Shown: one piece after another, positions 19,423 through 27,201 of the stretch | How the letters are laid out: the number at the start of each line of letters is the position of its first letter | Position numbering within the stretch: the stretch's first letter is position 1 | Source of the DNA: Lachnospiraceae bacterium | GTDB lineage: Bacteria; Bacillota; Clostridia; Lachnospirales; Lachnospiraceae | Reading direction: 5' to 3' | Assembly (NCBI GenBank): GCA_022796475.1 | Contig: JAAWIS010000009.1 | Span: forward strand, 1 to 64,000 | DNA: 64,000 nt | Program-made: the position numbers and the translations under genes | The notes under the pieces: generated by a model | Told to the model about the DNA's origin: nothing | The model's input: only the letters and a program-made list of their open reading frames with translations | The model's database searches: none

Positions 19423-19503
19423 ATCCTTACAATATATACCGACTTATTATCGTTCAGGCGTTATATTGTATGGTTTGGTCGTTTTGCAGCATCCCTTTTT
19501 TTT
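19401..19503 (+). terminator. Long two-part hairpin with T8, upstream of the rdr operon
   Basis: The outer stem AAGGGGTGCTGCAAAA (19401-19416) pairs with 19482-19497 (one G-U). Inside it, TACAATATA (19428-19436) pairs perfectly with 19462-19470. Eight T residues follow at 19496-19503. This is a terminator, possibly the 3' end of a structured RNA. It isolates the rdr operon from upstream transcription. Confidence 0.7.
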
Positions 19504-19538
19504 ACTGAGGCTTTATCCGCTGGAGAGAAATGGGAATT

Positions 19539-19547
19539 TGGTATAAT
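19539..19547 (+). promoter_or_regulatory. Extended -10 promoter of the rdr operon
   Basis: TGG-TATAAT at 19539-19547 fits the extended -10 class (TGnTATAAT), and no good -35 is needed. Transcription would begin near 19554, which excludes the ATG at 19530 and supports the start at 19599. Confidence 0.55.
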
Positions 19548-19598
19548 GGGCAGGGATTGAATGGGATCCATCTTAAACAAGGAAGGAGTATGCAATTA

Positions 19599-20999
19599 AT
19601 GGGAGGCATGGTTGAAACAGTCCGTTTATTTCGAAAAAAAGAGGAGGATACTTGGGCTGTTTTTATGCTGGAATTTTTTAAAATGATTGGCTGTATTACT
19701 TCCGACTATATATTGCCTGTTCAAATGGATAAGGTGGATAGTATGTTTGCGGCGGAATTAACAGAACCATGTGATGTTACGATTCTATGGAATTTACGGC
19801 CGCAGGAGATTGATGAAATTATGGCACAGTTTCAAAATGGAAATTCAGAAAATTTCATTTCTGTTAATGTGGTCAGAGAAAAAGAAAAGAATAGCAAAAC
19901 ATTTCAGTATTTTCAAAATTCAGGGAAACAAACATTTGCAGTTCAGATATTAAATAAAATATGGAAGAATAATCGGAGAATTCGAAATGAAATCTTATTT
20001 TTGTTGGATGCATATACAAAAAGCGATTTGTTTTTTTACTGGTATAACAAAGGAAACTTAAAATTTGTTCAGGAATATTATCCATTAAAGGGAATAGAAG
20101 GAAGAAATACAGATAAACGAAAAGAGGCATATCAGATTACTTTTGAAAAAGGTTTCCAATGTTATAATAAATTAATTTCCAAGGAAAATGAATATCGTTC
20201 TTATTATTATCGGTTTGCCTTGATTCATTTACAGCATGAATTAAACAGTATTGGTGGATTAATGTCCGGAAAATTTGTTTTTTATGCGCAGAATTTGCTG
20301 GAGCAGGCAAAACAATTAAAGTCAGATTATCCTGAGCAGATCCGAATTCATTATCTGCAGGCGGCTATCAGCGAAACAGACAGCCTCTTTTTGTGGGATG
20401 CGGAAGCTTATTATTTGAATGCTATTTTAAAATTTGAAAAGAAATACCCCAAGGGAAAGATTGGCTATTTTCTTTACTATAAATTAGGAAAATATTATGA
20501 GAAAAAGCGAAAAAATATAGAAAAAGCGGAGATTTATTATCGGATGGCAGTTGAGTATCATCCTACAGAATTTCGTTCATTGTATAAAATCGGAAAAATA
20601 GAGGAGCAGAAAAGGCATTATAATGCAGCGGCAAAAGCTGCTAACGATATTATAAAAAATGTATTGAACGGATACGAGCTTTCCAAGTTGATGCCAAAGG
20701 AGCAAATCTATATCTATAAATCCTATGTGCTATTAGGTGATATTTTTTCCAGCCGCGGATTTTACACTCATGCAATCGTGGGATATCGAAGAGCGCTTAA
20801 AGTTTCTGACAGTACCAGCTCCCTTTTTCAAATATTTGAAGGGCAAAATGTTGGTTCCGATAATAATAAATTTGAAGCAGTGATGAAATCCTGCATGCCA
20901 AAACAGGCAGTTTATCGAAAAATGATTAATGTAGCCTCAAAGACAAACAATGTAGAATTAGTCGATGAATGTTTTGTGGGGATGAATCGGGGAGAATAG
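19599..20999 (+). CDS. Unrecognised helical/TPR-repeat protein, first gene of the RADAR operon
   Basis: 466 residues from ATG 19599: GGAAGGAG lies ten bases upstream and a promoter sits at 19539-19547. An ATG at 19530 would add 23 residues. Residues ~1-130 form an alternating beta/alpha domain I do not recognise (CDVTILWNLRPQEIDEIMAQF). The remainder is helical, with TPR-like units in the C-terminal half (KLGKYYEKKRKNIEKAEIYYRMAV; LYKIGKIEEQKRHYNAAAKAA; LLGDIFSSRGFYTHAIVGYRRAL). Only 3 bp separate it from rdrA, so it is co-translated with the defence ATPase. I know of no such protein as a standard RADAR component; it could be a sensor, adaptor or regulator (inference). Confidence 0.8.
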   Translation: MGGMVETVRLFRKKEEDTWAVFMLEFFKMIGCITSDYILPVQMDKVDSMFAAELTEPCDVTILWNLRPQEIDEIMAQFQNGNSENFISVNVVREKEKNSKTFQYFQNSGKQTFAVQILNKIWKNNRRIRNEILFLLDAYTKSDLFFYWYNKGNLKFVQEYYPLKGIEGRNTDKRKEAYQITFEKGFQCYNKLISKENEYRSYYYRFALIHLQHELNSIGGLMSGKFVFYAQNLLEQAKQLKSDYPEQIRIHYLQAAISETDSLFLWDAEAYYLNAILKFEKKYPKGKIGYFLYYKLGKYYEKKRKNIEKAEIYYRMAVEYHPTEFRSLYKIGKIEEQKRHYNAAAKAANDIIKNVLNGYELSKLMPKEQIYIYKSYVLLGDIFSSRGFYTHAIVGYRRALKVSDSTSSLFQIFEGQNVGSDNNKFEAVMKSCMPKQAVYRKMINVASKTNNVELVDECFVGMNRGE

Positions 21000-21002
21000 A
21001 GT

Positions 21003-23678
21003 ATGGAACGGATTATAGAATTGTCAAAGCTGGATGAAGAAGGAGTTGTGATTGAAAAAAGTGATGAATTTGAAACCTCTGCATTTTCTGCTGTTTATCG
21101 GAAAACAAAATTACTTCTGAATGAAATGATTACGGGAAAAGACAGAAAGAAAACTTTGCAGGGTGATATTAATAATATTATTTCCTTTGAAGGACGCCGG
21201 GGGACAGGTAAGACTTCTGTAATGTTGTCAGTGCATAAAGCGCTGGAAAATTATGAAAAAAATTCGGTTTGGGATTTAGATGAATCAGATGGAAATGTAT
21301 CATTTGTTACATTAAATTATATCGATGCATCTTTGCTGGAAAATGAAGAAAGTATTATTGAACTTATCTTAGCAAATATGTTTTCAAAGTTGTTGGAGTA
21401 TGACCGGAACGGAGGCTTCCAGAATCAAAACGAGTATGGCAGCAAGGAAGTGTATCGGCTGTTTGAAAAAGTTTTCAGCAGTTTTACAGCATTAAACAGT
21501 CAAACTGGAAAATACCGGGAGATTTCACCTTTGCGGGTGCTGAATGAATTATCTAGTAGCCAGTTGTTAGGAGAGAATATAAAAGAATTAGTGGATCAGT
21601 ACCTGGAGTATATGGATAGGAGCAGAGGGGATCGAAGGAGAAAAAATCGATTTTTGGTTATTAGTGTTGATGATATTGATATGAATCTGAACACGGGAAA
21701 GGGAAGAAGTGAATCTGTTTATGAAGTGCTGGAAAACCTGCATCGGTACTTTATGATTCCAAATGTGATTCTAATGCTGACCTATGACTATTCAGATCTG
21801 TGTATTGGCTGTGAAAAGCATTTCTATCAAATTTATCCGAAAAAATGGGAGCCAAAAACGGAAGTAAACCGTCAGTATGTGAGAACAATCACAGTTGAGT
21901 ATTTGAAAAAGGTAGTTCCTATATACAGCCGGGTCTACATGCCTTCTTTAAGAAAGAAGGATTATTCTGATGATAATATTACAAAAATCAGAATGAATAT
22001 TGAGGAAATCCAGCGGGATCTTAAACCTTTTAAAGCAGCATTATGCAGGAGTAGAAAAAATGAAACAGTTGATTTGACAGTAAAGAAATTTTCTTTTCTG
22101 ATGAAGGCTTCTGTCAGTGACTTATATTATGACGCCCTTGGCGGAAAAAAGCATTTTGCAGAGCCAACCAGCCTTCGCGAAATGGTGCAGTCCTACCGTT
22201 TTTATCGGTATCTTTTAAATCTTTTAGAGAATGGTCAAAGTGAAGAAGACAGGGATCCCATTGTGTTTAAAGAACTGTTGGATGATTTGTATTTTCGCTT
22301 TGCAACGGAAAGATTAAACCGCAATGAATTAACTGTATTTAAACGTTATTTAGATGTAACCATCGAACGAAGAAGCCAGGATATTTTAAGTGATTTGGAA
22401 GAAATTTTTAATGAAAAGCAAAAAGGGAAAAATCCTTTAGAAGCGGCTTCAGATTTTGATGATACAAGTTTATCTTCAATTACTTGTATAGGGGATAAAA
22501 AGTCTTCTTACAGCTATGGAGAACTTTTGTTTGGTTTATATCAGGCCAGTAAAAATGGCTGGTTCAGCAAGGAATTTATTTGGTGTATTTTAAATTCTTA
22601 TACTATTATGCTTACGAAACTGTACAGAAAAATGCAGAAAACCAATAATCAAAGCGAAGAAAAGAAACTCCGAAATAAATTTGCGCAAATTATAGGTGCC
22701 TCTGTATCAAGCAGTTGGTCTAATTTATTTGTTCCGAAACTTCAGAGGGTACACGCAGCAGATTTAGAAGAGGAGATGGATGAAGCCAACGAGAATCAAA
22801 TTATATTGGATGCACAAAATACCAGCTTAGTTTCAGTAGGGTCCATAAGGCATAGTCTATCATATGTTAAAATACCATTTAAATTAGAAAAATATGTAAC
22901 CTTAAGTGAATTTATAAAAGAACTGCGTATGATTGAAATTATGGGTATGTTTTTTACGAGGGTAAGCCATCGGGGGAGCCAAGTTGCACTTAACCATGGT
23001 TTTAAGATAACTTATAATAGCTTTATTAAAAATAAGGAAAATAGTACTGATCATGGATCCAATAATAGAAATGAACAGAGGGTAGATATTAATTTTGAAT
23101 ATACCGATGGCTGTTTTAATATTATGAATTTTGTAACAAATTTATTTTTGTGGGATTCTTATTTTGATTCTTTACATGCAAATTTAAAAGGAGCATTTGA
23201 AGAATATTATAGAGATATAAGAAGACTGGGAAATCAAGAGATCCGGATTAAAAAAATAGACGGCTTTTTTGAAACATATTCATTAAAGGCGTGTTATAAG
23301 AGCTGGAATCATGAGTTTAAGGGGTTTGCAATGCCTCTTTATAGCTTTGATATGATGTATAATATTATGAAACGGTGTTATCAACACCGGGGATTATTCC
23401 CGGTAGCGGTAGGAATAGATCACTTTTGGCATTATGTTAAAAGAGTTTATGTCAGCATGGGTAATTTATTAAGGGCTGAAGGAGCGTTTTACTTTTCAGA
23501 TGGAGAGAAAGGATTAGAAGCAGATTCGTTTAACCGTTTTTGGCGGGCGTATGAGGAGTGCCCGTTTATTGATTACATAAATAAGCTTGATGAAAATAGT
23601 CGTTTGAGGACCCTGTTTTTAGATAATTTTAAACAAATGATTTTAAGCTGCTGCGGTCCTGAGGAAATTAAGAAATGA
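21003..23678 (+). CDS. rdrA: RADAR defence ATPase RdrA
   Basis: 891 residues, ATG 21003. The Walker A motif GRRGTGKT is at residues 64-71 and the Walker B LVISVDDID at about 218-226 (Asp223/Asp224), followed by a large mostly helical C-terminal region without a recognised domain. Length, P-loop position and the directly overlapping adenosine-deaminase-like gene match RdrA of RADAR. In characterised systems RdrA forms a ring-shaped ATPase that senses phage infection and works with RdrB. It starts 3 bp after the repeat-protein gene, and its stop overlaps the rdrB start (ATGA). AT-rich composition suggests horizontal transfer. Identity rests on architecture and neighbourhood more than on a memorised sequence. 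Confidence 0.87.
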   Translation: MERIIELSKLDEEGVVIEKSDEFETSAFSAVYRKTKLLLNEMITGKDRKKTLQGDINNIISFEGRRGTGKTSVMLSVHKALENYEKNSVWDLDESDGNVSFVTLNYIDASLLENEESIIELILANMFSKLLEYDRNGGFQNQNEYGSKEVYRLFEKVFSSFTALNSQTGKYREISPLRVLNELSSSQLLGENIKELVDQYLEYMDRSRGDRRRKNRFLVISVDDIDMNLNTGKGRSESVYEVLENLHRYFMIPNVILMLTYDYSDLCIGCEKHFYQIYPKKWEPKTEVNRQYVRTITVEYLKKVVPIYSRVYMPSLRKKDYSDDNITKIRMNIEEIQRDLKPFKAALCRSRKNETVDLTVKKFSFLMKASVSDLYYDALGGKKHFAEPTSLREMVQSYRFYRYLLNLLENGQSEEDRDPIVFKELLDDLYFRFATERLNRNELTVFKRYLDVTIERRSQDILSDLEEIFNEKQKGKNPLEAASDFDDTSLSSITCIGDKKSSYSYGELLFGLYQASKNGWFSKEFIWCILNSYTIMLTKLYRKMQKTNNQSEEKKLRNKFAQIIGASVSSSWSNLFVPKLQRVHAADLEEEMDEANENQIILDAQNTSLVSVGSIRHSLSYVKIPFKLEKYVTLSEFIKELRMIEIMGMFFTRVSHRGSQVALNHGFKITYNSFIKNKENSTDHGSNNRNEQRVDINFEYTDGCFNIMNFVTNLFLWDSYFDSLHANLKGAFEEYYRDIRRLGNQEIRIKKIDGFFETYSLKACYKSWNHEFKGFAMPLYSFDMMYNIMKRCYQHRGLFPVAVGIDHFWHYVKRVYVSMGNLLRAEGAFYFSDGEKGLEADSFNRFWRAYEECPFIDYINKLDENSRLRTLFLDNFKQMILSCCGPEEIKK

Positions 23679-26557
23679 GGCTGGAATTAGAGAGGGCGGT
23701 AAAACTGTTATTTCAAAGGGTTTCCATCGAGCGTCTGTTGACTCTGCAGGAAGAGAATAAGATTTATTACAACCAAGTAAAACCAGATTATCTTCAGGAT
23801 TTAATGCTGACCTATTCCCAGGAATTTAGCGATACAGAACGAAATTTGCAGTTATCTGAAATAGTAAAGCAGATGGAACAGAATCAAAAACTATTGGTTC
23901 CTTCTGCTGTAAAAGGTACACTTCATGTATTTTCCGCCCTTCTCTTTTGCATTCCAAATATTTTGACATTTCATGAGAATCAGGTTGCCTGCAAGTACAA
24001 TATGCTTTTGGAATGGAATGATTTGACGTTAGCGTTGGGAGAGGATCTGCCTGTATTGGTTATGCTGGTAAAGAGGGATTTAGAGCAGGGAAAGATCTGT
24101 ACGGATTTTTCCTGGCCGCCTGTTATCGGTCATAATAACAGTCAGTTAAGTAAGATTTTGATGCGGGGGATGGCGGATAATCATTTTCATCTGCGTGGTT
24201 CAGCACCCTATTTTTATATTGCCTGGCTGAATTTAATGAACAATCCAGGACGGAAAAATTTCTTAAAGCCGTTTGAACGAATTGAACAAAATTATAGAGA
24301 TAAGAATAAAAAATCGGAAGTAATGATTCAAAGACAGCCTCTTTCTGTACTAGTGGCGGAAGCATCTCTTATTCGCTTTTATCTATGTATGAAGTTAAAA
24401 GGACAGCAGTTCCACTTATTTAAATGTCTGGTTTCCAGTAAAGATCTCTCTCAGAAAATATTGTATCGGATCGAACGAGAGCAAAAAAGAAAAGAAGCCG
24501 GAAAAGTGGATATGAAGGATGGAAAAAAATCGGAACCTTTCACATGCAAAGTAATAGAATTGGAACAACTGAAGCCATATTTGACAAATGATGAGTATGA
24601 GCACCTGAAAGAAAATATTGTACAAAATCAAATCAGGATGTTGTTAGCAAATTCACGCTACATAGAAGTCAACATGGAATTAATTCAGACAGCTATTGAC
24701 AGTATGGCAGGAAACAGTGGAGATATCGATTATATGCAGCAGTTTGCACCAACCCAAAATTTTTGCGGAAGGGAAGAATATAAGCTGCTGGCAGGAGAAC
24801 GATGGTTTATCTATCATATGCTGAAAGCAATTCTGATAGAAGATCATACGTTTACAATAGACGAATACAATTGGTTCTATGCGTATCTTCGGATTAAATC
24901 GGAGATTTGTTCCGAATTAACCCAGACGAATCACATTGTGGGATTTGAAAATTTTCAGATTTATCAAAAAAGAAAGGATTGGTTTACTCATTTAGAAGAT
25001 TTTTGGAAATCAGAGAAAAAACTGGCTCGGTTGGCAGTGTGGGATATTTTAAACAGTCCATCCATGCATTTTTTGGAGGTACGGATTTCTCCGGCGAATA
25101 CAGCATATGAAAACATGCTCCAAATCAGGAACTATGACGAGGCAATTACAAACTCATTTGATAAGGATGAGGAATTGGTGTTAAGGATAAGGAGCTTTCT
25201 AAATCAGGAGCAGCTTGAATTCCAAAGTGAAAGTCAGGAGAAAGCAGATTTAAAGAAGCGGTTTTTTTACGTACTGCATTTTACCAAGCGGGGCGATAAT
25301 CCAATTGCTAACGTAGAAACTTTGGAATGCCGTCATTTTCAGTACCGGAGGCTCATAAAACAAAAAGCTAATGAAATTTTGCATTTTCGATCCACTTATC
25401 CTCAATATGGCAGGAGAGTAGCTGGAATTGACGCATGTTCTCAGGAGATCGGATGCCGCCCAGAGGTATTTGGACGGGTTTTTCGAACTTTGAAAAACTA
25501 TTGTTATCCATTATACAATGAGAAAATTGGAAATGCAGCGCTGCCCCAGCTAAAACTTACTTATCATGTGGGAGAAGATTATCTGGATGTGGTAGACGGT
25601 TTGCGGGCAATTGATGAAGCAATCCGCTTTTTAGGGTTAGACTGCGGAGATCGGATGGGACATGCAATTGCACTGGGAGTGAATGCGAAAGATTGGTATG
25701 GATTTAAAAATAAACAGATTATCATGCCTTTGCAGGATTATCTGGATAATATTGTGTGGCTGTACCATGCTTTAAATAAATATCAAATTGATGGTTTTGA
25801 TCCTCTTAGAGGGTGGTTACAGGAACAATACAGTCATTATTTTTTTTATATTTATCAGCACTACTTATCTGGAGTAAATCAAGAAGGTATTGCATTTATA
25901 CAGAGCGGGACATTAAATAAATTTGATATTAATATTTACTATTTGTCCTGGCTGCTAAGAGGCGATCAGCCAAGTTTGTATAAAACAGGAAAATTCCAGG
26001 AGGAATTAAGGAGTAAGGATCAATGGGGGTTATATGCAGTCAATAAAAAATATATTCGCAGTGATGATATCCGCCATATCCCAGAGGTAGCGCTGCTGTA
26101 TCACATGTACCATTACAGCCGGGAAGCCAGAATAAAGGGCAGTGAAATGAAAACCTTTCATATTCCGGATCATTATATCAGCAGCATTGGGGAAATTCAG
26201 AAAGCCATGATGGATGATATTGTAAATAAGGGGATTTCTATCGAAACGAATCCATCTTCTAATATCCGAATTGGTACATATTTGCGCTTTGGGAATCATC
26301 CCATAAAAACTTTTTATAATTCAGGTCTGACGAAAGATCTGGGGGAATTAATGGCATGTCCTCAGATTAATGTTTCTATTAATACAGACGACAGAGGAGT
26401 ATTTTCTACAAAACTGGAAAATGAATACGCGCTTCTTGCCTGTGCCATGGAACAGGAAAAAACAGCAGAAGGATGCCATCGGTATAAAAAAGAGTTTATT
26501 TATGAATGGTTGGATAACATTCGCGAAATGGGAATTCGGCAGGTTTTTTTATCTTAA
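23675..26557 (+). CDS. rdrB: RADAR adenosine deaminase RdrB
   Basis: 960 residues, ATG 23675 overlapping the rdrA stop. All adenosine-deaminase active-site motifs are present but widely spaced: HxH metal ligands His170/His172 in DNHFHLRGS, His631 and Glu634 in YHVGEDYLD, His663 in RMGHAIALG, the ETNPSSN strand near residue 855 and Asp905/Asp906 in INTDDRGVF. About 450 extra residues lie between the first and second motifs, typical of the divergent RADAR deaminase rather than of housekeeping ADA (~350 residues). Known RdrB forms large shells and deaminates adenosine in RNA and/or ATP to inosine forms during phage infection, causing growth arrest. A strong terminator follows. Confidence 0.9.
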   Translation: MRLELERAVKLLFQRVSIERLLTLQEENKIYYNQVKPDYLQDLMLTYSQEFSDTERNLQLSEIVKQMEQNQKLLVPSAVKGTLHVFSALLFCIPNILTFHENQVACKYNMLLEWNDLTLALGEDLPVLVMLVKRDLEQGKICTDFSWPPVIGHNNSQLSKILMRGMADNHFHLRGSAPYFYIAWLNLMNNPGRKNFLKPFERIEQNYRDKNKKSEVMIQRQPLSVLVAEASLIRFYLCMKLKGQQFHLFKCLVSSKDLSQKILYRIEREQKRKEAGKVDMKDGKKSEPFTCKVIELEQLKPYLTNDEYEHLKENIVQNQIRMLLANSRYIEVNMELIQTAIDSMAGNSGDIDYMQQFAPTQNFCGREEYKLLAGERWFIYHMLKAILIEDHTFTIDEYNWFYAYLRIKSEICSELTQTNHIVGFENFQIYQKRKDWFTHLEDFWKSEKKLARLAVWDILNSPSMHFLEVRISPANTAYENMLQIRNYDEAITNSFDKDEELVLRIRSFLNQEQLEFQSESQEKADLKKRFFYVLHFTKRGDNPIANVETLECRHFQYRRLIKQKANEILHFRSTYPQYGRRVAGIDACSQEIGCRPEVFGRVFRTLKNYCYPLYNEKIGNAALPQLKLTYHVGEDYLDVVDGLRAIDEAIRFLGLDCGDRMGHAIALGVNAKDWYGFKNKQIIMPLQDYLDNIVWLYHALNKYQIDGFDPLRGWLQEQYSHYFFYIYQHYLSGVNQEGIAFIQSGTLNKFDINIYYLSWLLRGDQPSLYKTGKFQEELRSKDQWGLYAVNKKYIRSDDIRHIPEVALLYHMYHYSREARIKGSEMKTFHIPDHYISSIGEIQKAMMDDIVNKGISIETNPSSNIRIGTYLRFGNHPIKTFYNSGLTKDLGELMACPQINVSINTDDRGVFSTKLENEYALLACAMEQEKTAEGCHRYKKEFIYEWLDNIREMGIRQVFLS

Positions 26558-26576
26558 AATTTAGAATGTTTTTCAG

Positions 26577-26630
26577 TTTCCTTGCATATGCCGCAGGCAA
26601 AGCAACTGCTGCAATATGCAAGGAAATTTT
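26577..26630 (+). terminator. Terminator of the rdr operon
   Basis: TTTCCTTGCATAT (26577-26589) and ATATGCAAGGAAA (26614-26626) are perfect complements, followed by TTTT. It begins 20 bases after the rdrB stop. Confidence 0.85.
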
Positions 26631-27201
26631 GCAATTATCTGCAATTGTTTCAAATCATCTGTATTCTGTGATATATGCATAAATATGCGATATCTATGGA
26701 GCTGATGTTTCACTGCAGAACGTTACTGTGAAAGCTCAGCGCAAAGCGCTGAGCTGTGCGAAAACGGGGCCGCAACGCGACAACTTCCACTCCCGTTTTC
26801 TGCACATCCTCCCGGAGGGTTCACAGGAACCCCTTTCATTTATGGTGGTGCCCTAGCGGGGCATGGGGGGTTACTGTGAAAGCTCAGCGCCCTGCCGCCG
26901 ATTAGACGGCCTAAGTTCAGGGATTCCAAGTGCGCCCGCCAGACTTTCCTGTGTGTGATGTGTCTGCTGCCGAGCGCATGAAGGTTACTGCCAAACTTAC
27001 CGCCAAAATATCCCAGCAAGCCAGTTGTATCTTGACAGAAGGAGAACAATCACATATGATAGAATCGTATTAGGAGGCGCTGATGTTCCTGACCAATCTT
27101 AACGGCTTATTTTTTTAGAAATTATGCCGATATGTATGATAAGGCAATAGCTTGTTTGCGGCTATGCTACGTTTCAAGATAAAAGAGCAGCGAGGTAACT
27201 T
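26631..27201. repeat. Repeat- and hairpin-rich intergenic region (includes dispersed repeat copy B)
   Basis: No gene is seen in this ~570-base stretch, which is GC-richer than the defence genes. It contains a 21-base direct repeat, GTTACTGTGAAAGCTCAGCGC, at 26722-26742 and 26870-26890; a perfect palindrome GCTCAGCGC-AAA-GCGCTGAGC (26734-26754); complementary AAAACGGG/CCCGTTTT arms (near 26762 and 26792); and a second copy of the palindromic repeat seen at 5776-5852 (here 26912-26985). It looks like an accumulation of small mobile or REP-like repeats at the edge of the defence cassette. Confidence 0.6.
27032..27060 (+). promoter_or_regulatory. Sigma-A promoter upstream of the TagF-like gene
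   Basis: TTGACA (27032-27037) and TATGAT (27055-27060) are separated by exactly 17 bases. The start site would be near 27067, leaving a 135-base leader before ATG 27202. Confidence 0.75.

Larger units (their letters stand above)
18943..19598 (+). other. Structured spacer between the SLATT-like gene and the rdr operon
   Basis: This 656-base AT-rich stretch holds no long gene. In order it contains a weak promoter-like pair (TTGATA 19089-19094 and TAAAGT 19112-19117, 17 apart), a possible 73-codon frame at 19201-19422, two strong hairpins (19341-19368 and 19401-19497, listed separately) and a new promoter at 19539-19547. Together these could define a ~380-base independent transcript. Whether it is a small RNA or a short coding gene cannot be decided by eye. 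Confidence 0.5.

Noticed and set aside
23675..26557. Housekeeping adenosine deaminase or AMP deaminase
   Set aside because: The motifs are spread over 960 residues with a large insertion and the gene overlaps an ATPase gene, which fits RdrB instead.
26722..26890. CRISPR array
   Set aside because: Only two copies of the 21-mer with irregular spacing (148 bases) and no cas genes in the window.
26840..27049. 69-codon frame on the minus strand in the repeat region
   Set aside because: It lies across palindromic repeats and the promoter at 27032-27060; composition is not protein-like.
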